Shown piece by piece: positions 31,485-41,166 of a stretch of DNA of 64,000 nucleotides. The notes under the pieces were generated by a model. The model did not search any database. It worked only from the letters and a program-made list of their open reading frames with translations, and was not told where the DNA came from. The position numbers and the translations under genes are program-made. Where the stretch lies: the NCBI GenBank assembly GCA_015075545.1, contig JABTUC010000009.1, positions 1 through 64,000 of the forward strand. The letters are read 5' to 3'. Position 1 is the stretch's first letter. Every line of letters starts with the position of its first letter. The DNA is from Ideonella sp. GTDB taxonomy: Bacteria > Pseudomonadota > Gammaproteobacteria > Burkholderiales > Burkholderiaceae_C.

Positions 31485-33305
31485 ATGTCGAGCCTCGTCG
31501 ATCACCGCGCCAGCGTGCAAGGCGCCGTCACCGCCATCGAGGCGGAGGTCGGCGTGCGCGTGTGCCGTGGTGCGGTGCTGGTGCGGCTCGAGTCGATGAA
31601 GATGGAGTTCACCGTCGAGGCGCAGGCCGACGGTGTGGTGCGCGCGGTGCACGTGCAGCGCGGCGATGCGGTCGACGAAGGCGACGTGCTGGTGGATCTG
31701 GCGCCGCTCGCCGACGCCGCGCCGCAGGCCGCCGCGCCGGCGCCGCGTGCGATGGTGCGCGCCGAGCTCGACGAACTGGCCGCGCGGCGCGCGCTGCTGG
31801 CCGACGCCGCGCGCCCGCAGATGCTGGCGACGCGCCATGCGCAGGGCCGGCGCAGCGCGCGCGAGAACGTCGCGGCGCTGTTCGACGAAGGCACGTTCGT
31901 CGAGTACGGCGCGTTCGCGGTGGCCGCGCAGCGCAGCCGGCGCAGCCTCGACGATCTGCAGAAGAACACGCCGGCCGACGGCCTGCTCACCGGCACCGGC
32001 CTCATGCACGCGGCTCAGTTCGGCGTCGAGCGCGCGCGCTGCGCGGTGATGGCCTACGACTACTCGGTGCTGGCCGGCACGCAGGGCCACAACAACCACC
32101 GCAAGTCCGACCGCCTGCTCGAGCTGGCGACGCAGCACAGGCTGCCGTTCGTGCTGTTCGCCGAAGGCGGTGGAGGGCGGCCGGGCGACGTCGATTCGCC
32201 GTGGGTGTCGGGCCTGCATCTCACGACCTTCCGCGCCCTGGCCGCGCTGTCGGGCCGGGTGCCGACGCTGGGCATCGTCGAGGGTTACTGCTTCGCCGGC
32301 AACGCCGCGCTGCTGGGGAGCTGCGACTTCGTGATCTCGACGCGCGGCGCGAGCATCGGCATGGGCGGGCCGGCGATGATCGAAGGCGGTGGCCTCGGCG
32401 TGGTGGCACCCGACGACGTGGGCCCGGCGCCGACGCTGGCCAAGGCCGGTGCGATCGACCTGCTGGTCGACGACGAGGCGCAGGCGGTGCACCAGGCGCG
32501 GCGCATCCTGGCGTGGCATCAGGGCGACCTGCCCGACGCCGGCGCGGCCGACCAGGCCGCGCTGCGCGACGCGATCCCGCCCGGGCGCAACGCGGTGTTC
32601 GACCCGCGCACGATCATCGAGACGATTGCCGACCGCGGCAGCGTGATCGAACTGCGCGAGTCGTTCGGCCTGGGCGTCGTCACCGTGCTGGCGCGGTTGG
32701 CAGGTCGCCCGGTGGCGATTGCCGCCACCAACCCGCGGCATCTGGCCGGCGCGCTCGACGTCGCCGGCTGCGACAAGCTCGCGCGCTTCATGCAGCTGGC
32801 CGATGCCGCGGGGCATCCGTTGATCACGCTGGTCGACACGCCGGGCTTCATGGTCGGCCCCGCCGTCGAGGCGCAGGGCATGATGCGCCACGCCGGCCGC
32901 GTGTTCGTGACCGCGGCGGCGCTGCGCGTGCCGGTGGTGTCGGTGGTGCTGCGGCGCGGCTTCGGCCTCGGCGCGATGGCGTTCACCGCCGGGCACTTCC
33001 ACGCGCCGGTGGCCACCGCAGCGTGGCCGCAGGCCGAGTTCGGCCCGATGGGCCTCGACGGCGCGGTGCGGCTGGGGTTTCGCAAGGAGCTGGCGGCGGC
33101 GCGCGAAGGGCCCGAGCGCGACGCGCTGTTCGAGCAGCTGCTCGGCGAGATGCGCGAGCGCGGACGCGCGCTCAACGTGGCCAGCCACCTCGAGATCGAC
33201 GACGTGATCGACCCCGCGCAGACGCGCGAGTGGCTGCTGCGCGTGCTGTCCACCGCGCGGCGCGAGCCGCTGCCGCCGCGGCGCGCGTTCGTCGACACCT
33301 GGTAA
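31485..33305 (+). CDS. acyl-CoA carboxylase: biotin carrier fused to carboxyltransferase
   Basis: A 606-aa fusion. Residues 1-75 form a biotinyl domain with the biotinylation motif ESMKM (Lys39). After a linker rich in Ala/Pro, a complete two-part carboxyltransferase of the PccB/MccB kind covers about 90-600. It has GRRSARENVAALFDEGTFVE and the N-lobe oxyanion region GGGGRPGD, then SCDFVISTRGASIGMGGPAM, and finally VDTPGFMVGPAVE and GFGLGAMAFTA. It should move CO2 from its own biotin to an acyl-CoA. A biotin carboxylase partner is needed but none is encoded in the window. Having the carrier on the carboxyltransferase N-terminus is unusual. Confidence 0.85.
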   Translation: MSSLVDHRASVQGAVTAIEAEVGVRVCRGAVLVRLESMKMEFTVEAQADGVVRAVHVQRGDAVDEGDVLVDLAPLADAAPQAAAPAPRAMVRAELDELAARRALLADAARPQMLATRHAQGRRSARENVAALFDEGTFVEYGAFAVAAQRSRRSLDDLQKNTPADGLLTGTGLMHAAQFGVERARCAVMAYDYSVLAGTQGHNNHRKSDRLLELATQHRLPFVLFAEGGGGRPGDVDSPWVSGLHLTTFRALAALSGRVPTLGIVEGYCFAGNAALLGSCDFVISTRGASIGMGGPAMIEGGGLGVVAPDDVGPAPTLAKAGAIDLLVDDEAQAVHQARRILAWHQGDLPDAGAADQAALRDAIPPGRNAVFDPRTIIETIADRGSVIELRESFGLGVVTVLARLAGRPVAIAATNPRHLAGALDVAGCDKLARFMQLADAAGHPLITLVDTPGFMVGPAVEAQGMMRHAGRVFVTAAALRVPVVSVVLRRGFGLGAMAFTAGHFHAPVATAAWPQAEFGPMGLDGAVRLGFRKELAAAREGPERDALFEQLLGEMRERGRALNVASHLEIDDVIDPAQTREWLLRVLSTARREPLPPRRAFVDTW

Positions 33306-33330
33306 GGCGCGAGCGACGAGGAGACCCTGA

Positions 33331-33360
33331 ATGCGTTGGACCCTGCTGGAGGTTCGATGA
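33331..33360 (+). other. possible 9-codon leader ORF (MRWTLLEVR)
   Basis: A short frame beginning at an ATG with GAGGAG-like sequence about 9 bp upstream. It ends in a TGA that overlaps the dioxygenase ATG (ATGA, 33357-33360). It could couple translation of the dioxygenase, or be chance. Confidence 0.2.
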
Positions 33361-34100
33361 CCGTGGGGGCGCCGCGCCCACCGCTGACGCCGGCGGCAGA
33401 TGCGCTGGCGGTGCTGGCGCGCGACGGCCACGCGGTGATCGATGCCGCGTCGCTGGCGGCGCTGGCCGGCGTGCCGCTGGCCGAGTTGCTCGCCTGGCGG
33501 CCGCGCTGGGACGACCTGCCCGCAGATCACTACCTGCGCGACGGCGGCCGCTACCGCCAGCGGCGGCACTCGTGCTTCGTGGTCGATGGCGACACGGTCA
33601 CGCAGGTGCCGCACCGGCCGCACTGGCAGAGCCTGGAGTACAACGCGCTGCACGGCGGCATCGAGCGCCACTTCGAGCCGATGCCCGCGGCGTGGGTCGC
33701 CGAGCCGGCATGGCGGCGGCTGCTCGCGGGGCTGGCCGCCTGCGCCACGCGGCTGCGCGGCGCGCAGCCGTGGTTCGTCGAGGCGCATCCGTTTCGCATC
33801 ACCACCGCCGGCGGCATCGGCCGGCCGACGCCCGAGGGCGCGCACCGCGACGGCGTCGACTTCGTCGCGGTGATCCTGGTCGCGCGCCACGGCATCAAGG
33901 GCGGCGAGACGCGCGTGTTCGACGCCGACGGCCCCAAGGGCCTGCGCTTCACGCTCGACGAGCCGTTCTCGGCGCTGCTGCTCGACGACCAGCGCGTGAT
34001 CCACGAGTCGACGCCGATCCAGCCGAGCGACCCGACTTGCGAAGGGCACCGCGACACGCTGGTGCTGACGTATCGCGCCGGCGGCTTCCAAGGCAGCTGA
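33357..34100 (+). CDS. 2-oxoglutarate/Fe(II) dioxygenase family protein
   Basis: A 247-aa protein of the 2OG-Fe_Oxy_2 type (relatives include amino-acid hydroxylases such as L-isoleucine dioxygenase). The iron site is visible as GAHRDGVDFV (His163, Asp165) and VIHESTPI (His216), followed by HRDTLVLTYRAGG, which carries the 2-oxoglutarate-binding Arg. A GGAGG ribosome site at about 33347-33352 selects ATG 33357. It lies 51 bp after the carboxylase and 106 bp before a PLP lyase. Substrate unknown; a free amino acid is a reasonable guess from the family. Confidence 0.85.
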   Translation: MTVGAPRPPLTPAADALAVLARDGHAVIDAASLAALAGVPLAELLAWRPRWDDLPADHYLRDGGRYRQRRHSCFVVDGDTVTQVPHRPHWQSLEYNALHGGIERHFEPMPAAWVAEPAWRRLLAGLAACATRLRGAQPWFVEAHPFRITTAGGIGRPTPEGAHRDGVDFVAVILVARHGIKGGETRVFDADGPKGLRFTLDEPFSALLLDDQRVIHESTPIQPSDPTCEGHRDTLVLTYRAGGFQGS

Positions 34101-34206
34101 GACGTGCGCCTTCGGACGCATGGACTGTCGGGGGTGCCGCGTCCGCCCCGAGACGGTTGCCGTCGCGCCGCAGCGACACCGATGGTCGCCACGCTATGCT
34201 GCGCGC

Positions 34207-35193
34207 ATGCCGCTGCCGATCTCCCTGCAAGACGTGCGCGCCGCCGCCGGCCGTCTGGCCGGCGTCGCGCACAGGACGCCGGTACTGACCTCGCGCCGGG
34301 CCGACGAGCGCGCCGGCGCGCAGCTGTTCTTCAAGTGCGAGAACCTGCAGCGCATGGGGGCGTTCAAGTTCCGCGGCGCCTACAACGCGCTGGCGCAGTT
34401 CACTGCCGAGCAGCGGCGCGCCGGCGTGATCACCTTCTCGTCGGGCAACCATGCGCAGGCGATCGCGCTGGCCGCGCAGCTGCTCGACATGCCGTCGGTG
34501 ATCGTGATGCCTGCCGACGCGCCGCCGGCCAAGCTGGCGGCCACGCGCGCCTACCAGGCCGGTCGGGCCGACAGCGAGGTGGTGCTGTACGACCGCTACC
34601 GCGAGGATCGCGAGGCGATCGGCCGGCGCGTCGCCGCCGAGCGCGGCATGACGCTGATTCCGCCGTTCGACCATCCGCACGTGATGGCCGGGCAGGGCAC
34701 CGCGGCGCTCGAGTTGATGGAGGAGGCGGGCTCGCTCGATGCGCTGCTGGTGTGCGTCGGCGGCGGCGGGCTGGTGTCGGGCTGCGCGGTGGCGGCGCTG
34801 GGGTTGCAGCCGGGCATCGCCGTCTACGGCGTTGAACCGGCGGCGGGCAACGACGTGCAGCGCAGCGTCGCGCGCGGCGAGATCGTTCGCATCGACGTGC
34901 CCGACACCATTGCCGACGGCGCGCAGACCCAGGCGCCGGGCAAGCTGACCTTCGAGGTGATCCGCCAGTGCGTGCGCGGCATGCTGACGGTCAGCGACGC
35001 GCAGCTCGTCGCGGCGATGCGCTTCTTCGCCGAAGCCATGAAGCTGGTGGTCGAGCCCACCGGCTGCCTGGCCGCGGCCGCGGCATTCGAGCGCGTGGTC
35101 GATCTGCGCGGGCAGCGCGTCGGCGTGATCCTGAGCGGCGGCAATGTCGATCTGGTTCGCTACGGCCGTTGGCTGGCGGGCGAACCAGACTGA
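34207..35193 (+). CDS. fold-type II PLP enzyme: threonine/hydroxyamino-acid dehydratase or serine racemase
   Basis: A 328-aa PLP enzyme acting on beta-hydroxy amino acids. The PLP Lys is in GAFKFRGAYN (Lys54), the substrate loop is SSGNHAQAIA, and the phosphate-binding glycine loop is VGGGGLVSG. The length lacks the ACT domain of biosynthetic IlvA, matching catabolic threonine dehydratase, serine racemase or threo-3-hydroxyaspartate ammonia-lyase. It is preceded by a dioxygenase that may make hydroxylated amino acids. MPLPISLQDVRAAAG was chosen as the start; an upstream in-frame ATG at 34120 lacks homology-like sequence. Confidence 0.88.
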   Translation: MPLPISLQDVRAAAGRLAGVAHRTPVLTSRRADERAGAQLFFKCENLQRMGAFKFRGAYNALAQFTAEQRRAGVITFSSGNHAQAIALAAQLLDMPSVIVMPADAPPAKLAATRAYQAGRADSEVVLYDRYREDREAIGRRVAAERGMTLIPPFDHPHVMAGQGTAALELMEEAGSLDALLVCVGGGGLVSGCAVAALGLQPGIAVYGVEPAAGNDVQRSVARGEIVRIDVPDTIADGAQTQAPGKLTFEVIRQCVRGMLTVSDAQLVAAMRFFAEAMKLVVEPTGCLAAAAAFERVVDLRGQRVGVILSGGNVDLVRYGRWLAGEPD

Positions 35194-35207
35194 GAAGGGC
35201 GAGTCCG

Positions 35208-36692
35208 ATGAGCGATCCGACCCCTGCCGCCAAACCCGACCCCGACGCCGACAAGCGCCAGCGCGAAACGCTCGACAAGCTGCTGGCGCGCGCGCCGGTC
35301 ACCGGCAGCGGCCACGTCGTGCTCGCCAGTGGCCGCAGGCTCGACTACGAGGTCAGCGCCGCGTTCATGCCGCTGACCGCGGGCGGCGTCGACGCGCAGC
35401 GCGGCGAGCCGCAGGCCGCGGTGTTCTGCGTCGCCTATACCGTGGCCAGCGCCGCGCCGCGGCCCTTGTGCTTCGCCTTCAACGGCGGGCCGGGGTCGGC
35501 GTCGGTGTGGCTTCACCTGGGTGCGCTGGGCCCCAAGCGGGTGGCGATCCACGACGACGGCACGATGCCCGCAGCGCCCTATGCGGTGCAGGACAACCCG
35601 CTGACCTGGCTCGAGCACTTCGACCTCGTGTTCGTCGACCCGCCGCACACCGGCTACTCGATCGCGCTCAACGACGAGCTGCGCAAGAAGCTGTTCAGCG
35701 TCGACGGCGACGCCGACGCGCTGGCCGAGGTGGTGCGCGTGTGGCTGGCGCGGCACAAGCGCTTCGGCTGCCCGCTTTACCTGGCCGGCGAGAGCTACGG
35801 CACCACGCGCGGCGCGGCGATCGCCGACAAGCTGCAGGCGATGGGCGTCGCGCTGCAGGGTCTGATCCTGGTGTCGTGCGCGATGGATCTGCAGTCGCTG
35901 GTGTTCGCGCCCGGCAACGACTTGCCGTACGCGCTGTTTCTGCCGGCGTTCGCCAACGTGGCGCAGTACCACGGCCGGCTCGCCGGCGCGCTGGCGGCAT
36001 CGCCGCAGGCGGCGCGCGATGCCGCCGAGGCGTTCGTGCACGAGGAGTATCTGGGTGCACTGCACGCTGGTGCGCGGCTCGACGCGCGCACGCGCACGCG
36101 CGTCGAGAAGCGGCTGGCCGAACTCACCGGCCTGCCGCGCGCGCTGGTGGCCGAGAAGAACCTGCGCATCGCCGACGAGACCTTCTTCTTCGAGCTGCTG
36201 CGCGACGCCGGCCGCATCGTCGGCCGGCTGGAGGCGCGCGTCACCGGCCCGATGGCCGCCAGCCGCACGCGCAGCTGGGAGTTCGACCCCGGCATCGAGG
36301 CGCTGAATGCGCCGTACACGATGGCCGCGATGGCCTACTTCGCCGAGCTGGGCATCGCCGACGACACGCGCTACGAGGTGCTCAACTTCGACGTCAACAA
36401 GGGCTGGAACTGGAACCGCGGCGATGCCAAGGGCAACGGCTTCGCGAGCACCAGCGGCGATCTGGCGCGTGCGCTGCGGCGCAACCCTCACCTGCGCGTG
36501 CTGGTGGCCAGCGGCCGCTACGACCTCGGCACGCCGTACAGCGCGAGTGACTGGTCGCTGGCGCAGCTCGATGCCCCCGCCGACGTGCTGCAGCGCGTGA
36601 CGCACCGCTACTACGACGCCGGCCACATGATGTACACGCGCAGCACCGACCTGCAGCAGCTGAAGCGCGACCTCGCCGGCTGGATCGGCTGA
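35208..36692 (+). CDS. S10-type serine carboxypeptidase-like peptidase
   Basis: A 494-aa alpha/beta-hydrolase of the S10 group. It contains CFAFNGGPGSASVWLHLGAL (the S10 glycine-rich oxyanion motif), VFVDPPHTGYS, and the nucleophile motif LAGESYGTTRG (Ser near 196). Asp is in SGRYDLGTPYSA and His in DAGHMMYTR. No signal peptide is seen, as in many proteobacterial members. It begins 14 bp after the PLP enzyme, so it is co-transcribed with it; with the S9 and M3 enzymes it is the third large peptidase in 13 kb. Confidence 0.9.
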   Translation: MSDPTPAAKPDPDADKRQRETLDKLLARAPVTGSGHVVLASGRRLDYEVSAAFMPLTAGGVDAQRGEPQAAVFCVAYTVASAAPRPLCFAFNGGPGSASVWLHLGALGPKRVAIHDDGTMPAAPYAVQDNPLTWLEHFDLVFVDPPHTGYSIALNDELRKKLFSVDGDADALAEVVRVWLARHKRFGCPLYLAGESYGTTRGAAIADKLQAMGVALQGLILVSCAMDLQSLVFAPGNDLPYALFLPAFANVAQYHGRLAGALAASPQAARDAAEAFVHEEYLGALHAGARLDARTRTRVEKRLAELTGLPRALVAEKNLRIADETFFFELLRDAGRIVGRLEARVTGPMAASRTRSWEFDPGIEALNAPYTMAAMAYFAELGIADDTRYEVLNFDVNKGWNWNRGDAKGNGFASTSGDLARALRRNPHLRVLVASGRYDLGTPYSASDWSLAQLDAPADVLQRVTHRYYDAGHMMYTRSTDLQQLKRDLAGWIG

Positions 36693-36834
36693 GCTGTTCC
36701 GGCCGGGGCCCGAGTTCGTCGGGCAGCCGGCGCCACAGCGCGTGGTTGCCCCTGGGCCAAGCGGGGTCGGTTCGCCGGAGGACGGTGCCGATCTACCGCG
36801 CGTTGCTGAAGGCCTGCGGCCGCTGCGCCTGGCA

Positions 36835-37638
36835 CTACGCCGCGTGGGCGAGCTCGTCGGCAGCCAGGTGCTTCAGTGCCGCCAGCACGCGCGGCGCGGC
36901 GTCCACCGGGCCCATGTGGCCGAGACCGGTCAGCACGGTGCGTTCGGCGCGCGGCAGTTGCTCATCGATCACGTCGAGCACCTGGCGCGCCGGCAGCGGC
37001 GAGCGGCTGCCGCCGATGAGCTGCACCGGCATGGTCAGGCTGCGGTACGCGGCGGCCGGCACGCGGTCGGCGAACAAGGCCTCGAATTCGGCCTGCACCT
37101 TGGGCATGCGCTCGGCCAGCGCGCGGCGGGCACCGTCGCCGAGCTGCGTCCACGCGCCGTCGCCGCTCCAGTAGTCGACGAAGCACTGTGCTGCCTCGCG
37201 CGTGCGGCCCGACAGCACGGCCATCCCGATGCGACGGCCGACGCCGACGATCGCTTCGGCGGCCTCCTGCGTCGCCGGGCGCCCGAACAGCAGCGCGAAG
37301 CGCACGGGCTCGTAGAGCGTGAGGCTCGCGACGCGCTCGGGCCAGCGCAGCGCGATCTGCAACGCCACCGCGGCGCCATAGGAGTGACCGAGCAGGTGAA
37401 CCGGGCCGCGCTGCAGCAGCGGCGCCAGTGCCTGCGCTTCGACGTCGAGCGACACCGGTCTGCCGGTCGGCCAGCGCGCGCCGGCGTAGCCGAGCAGCTC
37501 GGGGGTCAGCACTTCGAAGCGGTCGGCGAAGGCGGCGGCGATCGGAAGCCACTGGCGACCGGTGCCACCGCTGGAGTGCAGGCAGATCAGACGCTCGCGC
37601 GCGGTGGCGCGCGGCGTGAACGGACGGATCTCGGACAT
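36835..37638 (-). CDS. alpha/beta-fold hydrolase
   Basis: A 267-aa cytoplasmic hydrolase. Features are LICLHSSGGTGRQWLPIAAA (oxyanion region), nucleophile elbow LLGHSYGAAVALQIALRWPE (Ser86), and the catalytic His in VLTGLGHMGPVDAAP near the end. Substrate unknown (ester or lactone). The AAAGGAG ribosome site about 5 bp before the ATG supports the start at 37638. It is divergent from the large histidine kinase, sharing a 199-bp intergenic region with a triple TATCGG repeat. Confidence 0.88.
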   Translation of the reverse strand: MSEIRPFTPRATARERLICLHSSGGTGRQWLPIAAAFADRFEVLTPELLGYAGARWPTGRPVSLDVEAQALAPLLQRGPVHLLGHSYGAAVALQIALRWPERVASLTLYEPVRFALLFGRPATQEAAEAIVGVGRRIGMAVLSGRTREAAQCFVDYWSGDGAWTQLGDGARRALAERMPKVQAEFEALFADRVPAAAYRSLTMPVQLIGGSRSPLPARQVLDVIDEQLPRAERTVLTGLGHMGPVDAAPRVLAALKHLAADELAHAA

Positions 37639-37759
37639 TGGGGCTCCTTTCTCGGCCTCGACCGAGGCCAACGCGCCGACTCTGCCCGCGCCAGGTATCG
37701 CGCCGATGTCGGCTGGCGCGCCGTGTGTCGCGGCTGTGTTGTCGGCCCGATCCGGCATG

Positions 37760-37787
37760 TATCGGTCTTGTATCGGCGCGGTATCGG
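37760..37787. promoter_or_regulatory. triple direct repeat TATCGG with 11-bp period
   Basis: TATCGG occurs at 37760, 37771 and 37782, exactly one helical turn (11 bp) apart, in the gap between the divergent hydrolase and histidine kinase genes. OmpR/PhoB-type regulators bind direct repeats with this spacing. The third unit, GGTATCGGCAC, is repeated exactly at 42244-42254 upstream of the OmpR-type regulator. Regulatory role is inferred. Confidence 0.4.
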
Positions 37788-37837
37788 CACGGCAATCGCA
37801 GCGCGCACGCGCGGGCGCGGGCCTAGACTGCGGTCGC

Positions 37838-40800
37838 ATGAACGCGCGCGACCCGAGCCCCGTCAACGGCTCGCCCGGCTGGGGGGCGGCTGCGCAGGCG
37901 ATGTACCGCGCCGCACAGGCGGTGTCGCGGCCGGGCGGGGATGGCGTGTTAGCGCAACTGGTGCGCGAGCTGGCCGACATTCTCGGCGTCGCCACCGCCT
38001 TCGTCGCGGTGTTCATCGACGCGTCGCGCAGCGAAATGCGCACGCTGGCGGTGGTGCTCGACGGCCAGCCGGTGGGCGGCTTCGACTACGCGCTCGAGGG
38101 ATCGCCTTGCGCACAGGTGGTCGGCCACGCCTACCGCCACATCGCCAGCGGCGTATCGGCCGAGTTCAGGCCCGGCACGGTCTTCGTCGCCCGGGGCATG
38201 GATTCGTACGCGGCGTTCCCGCTGTTCGACAGCAGCGACGCGCCGCTGGGCCTGCTGGTGGCGATGGATCGCCGCCCGATCGCCGACGCTGCGCTGGCCG
38301 AGGCGCTGCTGAAGATCTTCGCCGGACGCATCGTCGCCGAGATCGAGCAGCGGCGAACCGACGAGGCGCTGCGCCGGTCCGAGGCCAGCTACCGCGCGAT
38401 CTTCGAGTCGGCCGAGGACGCGATCTTCGTTCACGACTGGGACACCGGCGCCGTGCTCGACGCCAACCCGACGGCCTGCAGCACCTACGGCTACAGCCGC
38501 GAGGAACTGCGCCGCATCTCGCTGGCCGACGTCAGCTCGGGCGTCGCGCCGTACACCGGCGAGCAGGCGCTGCGCTACATCGAGCAGGCCAAGCAGGGGC
38601 TCGAGCCGGTGTTCGAGTGGCACCGCCGCAACAAGGACGGCAGCCTGCACTGGGACGAAGTGCGGCTGAAGATTGTCCGCATCGACGGCAAGCCGCACGT
38701 GCTCGCGTTCACGCGCGAGATCACCCAGCGCAAGGAGGCCGACGCGCTGCTGCGCGCCAGCGAGGAGCAGTACCACGCGATCTTCGACGCCTCGGCCGAC
38801 CCGCTGATCCTGTGGGACAGCCAGTACCGCCGCGTCGACGTCAACCCGGCGTACGAACGCGTCTTCGGCTGGACGCGCGACGAGGTGGTCGGCCGCGGCT
38901 GGGACCGCCCGGAAGACGACGGCGCGTACGCGCAGCCGCGCCGCGACCTCGTTCGCCGTGCCTTGGCCGGCGAGAGTTGCAGCGCCGAGCTGTGCTCGCG
39001 GCGCAAGGACGGCACCGTCATCGACATCGAGGTGTACGCCACGCCGTTTCGGCACCGCGGCGAGCCGCATGTGCTGGCCATCGCGCGCGACGTCACCGAG
39101 CGGCGGCACGCCGAACAGCGCCTGCGGGCACGCGAAGAGCAGTACCGCGCCATCTTCGACGGCAGCGTCGACCCGATGGTGCTGTGGAGCCACACGCTGC
39201 ACGTGGTCGACGTCAACGCCGCGTTCGAGCAGACCACGGGGCTTCGCCGCGACCAGGTAGTCGGGCGCCACTGGAGCGAGCGCCCCGATGCCGACGAGAT
39301 GAAGCGCCTGCTGCCGAGCATCGAGCGGGCGCTGGCCGGCGAGATGGCGCACCGGGTCGAGGCCGTGACGCGCGCCGACGGCAGCGCGTTCGATATCGAG
39401 CTGCGCTACCTGCCGGTGCGGTTGGGCAACGAGCCGTTCGCGCTGGGCATCGGCCGCGACGTCAGCGAGCGGCTCGAAGGCGAGCGCCGCCTGCGCGCCA
39501 GCGAGGAACAGTACCGCGCGATCTTCAACGCGTCGGCCGATGCGCTGGTGCTGCGCGATGCCGCATACCGGGCGGTCGACGTCAACCCGGCGTACCTCAC
39601 GATGAGCGGCTTCACGCGCGACGAGGTGCTGGCCGCCCCGGGTGTGCTCACCCAGTCTGACGATGCCGTGCGCAGCGCGCACCGCGCGCTGCACGACCGG
39701 GCGGTGGCCGGCGAAACGCTGCACTTCGAGGTACAGGGCCTGCGCAAGGACGGCACGCGTTTCGACGCCGAGGTGCGCGGGGTGTCGGTGCTGTACCGCG
39801 GCGCGCCGCACGTGCTGTACGCGACGCGCGACATCACCGAGCGGCGCGCGGCCGAGGCCGAGCGCGAGAAGCTCGCGGCGCAGCTGCGGCAGGCGCAGAA
39901 GATGGAGGCCATCGGTCAGCTCACCGGCGGCATCGCGCACGACTTCAACAACATCCTGACCGCCGTCATCGGCTACCTGGTGCTCGGCCAGGAGCGCGCC
40001 GCCGCAGGCAACGATGCCAAGCTCGTGCGCCAGCTCGATTCGGCGCACCTGGCGGCGCAGCGGGCGCGCGACCTGATCGCGCAGATGCTGACTTTCGCGC
40101 GCGGCAAGGGGGGCGATCACCGGGCGCTGGCGCCGGGGCCGCTGGCGCGCCAGTCGCTGCAGCTGCTGCGTTCGACGCTGCCGTCGTCGGTGCTGCTGGA
40201 GGCGTCGATCCGCGACGAGGCGCTGCCGGCGATCCTGGCCGATGCGGTGCAGTTCGAGCAGGTGCTATTCAACCTGTGCATCAACGCGCGCGACGCGATG
40301 AGCGGCAGCGGCAACATCCGCGTCGATCTCGCCGTGGTCCACCACCCCGGTCTGCGCTGCACCTCGTGCGGCGCGAACGTCGGTCACGGTCCGTGGGTCG
40401 AGCTCGGCGTCGCCGATTCCGGCAGCGGCATCGCGCCGGAGGTGATCGAGCGCATGTTCGAGCCGTTCTTCTCCACCAAGGCGACCGGCCGCGGCTCGGG
40501 CATGGGGCTGGCGATGGTGCATGGCATCGTGCACAACCACGGCGGCCACGTGGTGGTGACGAGCGAGCCCGGGCACGGTGCGCGCTTCGGCGTGTTGTGG
40601 CCGCCGGCGGGCACAGTCGCCGAGGCCGACGCGCCGGCCCCTTCGACCGCCAAGGCGCCCGGCCGCCAGCTCGCAGGGCGCGTCGTGCTGGTCGAGGACG
40701 AGCCGCAGGTGGGTGCCATGATGGCCGAACTGCTCACGGGCTGGGGCCTGCAGGTGGTGTCGATGACCGACCCGCTCGCCGCTCGCGACTGGCTGCTCGA

Positions 40801-41041
40801 GCCCGCGAACATCGTCGACCTGCTGATCACCGACCACACGATGCCGCAGATGACCGGGCTGCAGCTCGCGCAGCACGCGACGCAGGCACGGCCGGCGCTG
40901 CCGGTGCTGCTGTACACCGGCGACCCGGAAACGCACGAGGCCGCGGTGCTGCAACGCCACGGCGTACGGGCGCTGCTGCGCAAGCCGATCGAGACGCAGG
41001 CGCTGCGCGCGCAGCTCCAGCGCTGGCTGCCGGCCGGCTGA
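37838..41041 (+). CDS. GAF/PAS hybrid sensor histidine kinase with receiver domain
   Basis: A 1067-aa soluble hybrid kinase. A GAF-like domain (about 20-170) is followed by four tandem PAS/PAC modules of nearly equal length, each opening with [14 protein letters not shown]-like or similar sequence. The HisKA box [20 protein letters not shown] follows (His near 700). The HATPase domain has [28 protein letters not shown] and [12 protein letters not shown]. The C-terminal receiver contains [13 protein letters not shown] (Asp near 997) and LLRKPIE. The repeated PAS modules look like internal duplications. It is divergent from the hydrolase; its output partner is not adjacent unless it feeds the OmpR-type regulator at 42336. 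Confidence 0.92.
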   Translation: MNARDPSPVNGSPGWGAAAQAMYRAAQAVSRPGGDGVLAQLVRELADILGVATAFVAVFIDASRSEMRTLAVVLDGQPVGGFDYALEGSPCAQVVGHAYRHIASGVSAEFRPGTVFVARGMDSYAAFPLFDSSDAPLGLLVAMDRRPIADAALAEALLKIFAGRIVAEIEQRRTDEALRRSEASYRAIFESAEDAIFVHDWDTGAVLDANPTACSTYGYSREELRRISLADVSSGVAPYTGEQALRYIEQAKQGLEPVFEWHRRNKDGSLHWDEVRLKIVRIDGKPHVLAFTREITQRKEADALLRASEEQYHAIFDASADPLILWDSQYRRVDVNPAYERVFGWTRDEVVGRGWDRPEDDGAYAQPRRDLVRRALAGESCSAELCSRRKDGTVIDIEVYATPFRHRGEPHVLAIARDVTERRHAEQRLRAREEQYRAIFDGSVDPMVLWSHTLHVVDVNAAFEQTTGLRRDQVVGRHWSERPDADEMKRLLPSIERALAGEMAHRVEAVTRADGSAFDIELRYLPVRLGNEPFALGIGRDVSERLEGERRLRASEEQYRAIFNASADALVLRDAAYRAVDVNPAYLTMSGFTRDEVLAAPGVLTQSDDAVRSAHRALHDRAVAGETLHFEVQGLRKDGTRFDAEVRGVSVLYRGAPHVLYATRDITERRAAEAEREKLAAQLRQAQKMEAIGQLTGGIAHDFNNILTAVIGYLVLGQERAAAGNDAKLVRQLDSAHLAAQRARDLIAQMLTFARGKGGDHRALAPGPLARQSLQLLRSTLPSSVLLEASIRDEALPAILADAVQFEQVLFNLCINARDAMSGSGNIRVDLAVVHHPGLRCTSCGANVGHGPWVELGVADSGSGIAPEVIERMFEPFFSTKATGRGSGMGLAMVHGIVHNHGGHVVVTSEPGHGARFGVLWPPAGTVAEADAPAPSTAKAPGRQLAGRVVLVEDEPQVGAMMAELLTGWGLQVVSMTDPLAARDWLLEPANIVDLLITDHTMPQMTGLQLAQHATQARPALPVLLYTGDPETHEAAVLQRHGVRALLRKPIETQALRAQLQRWLPAG

Positions 41042-41125
41042 AGCGACTGCGGGGCCAGACCGAGGGTCCGCGGCCCTCGCGCAGGCGACGTATCGTCTCG
41101 GCGCGGCCGTTGCGATGGCGGACGA

Positions 41126-41145
41126 GCGGCCGCCAAGGCGGCCGC
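41126..41145. terminator. bidirectional terminator hairpin
   Basis: GCGGCCGCC-AA-GGCGGCCGC, a perfect 9-bp stem with a minimal loop, in the 125-bp gap where the histidine kinase (plus) and the ferritin-like gene (minus) converge. Confidence 0.5.
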
Positions 41146-41166
41146 CCGTTGCCACCGAACACTGCC

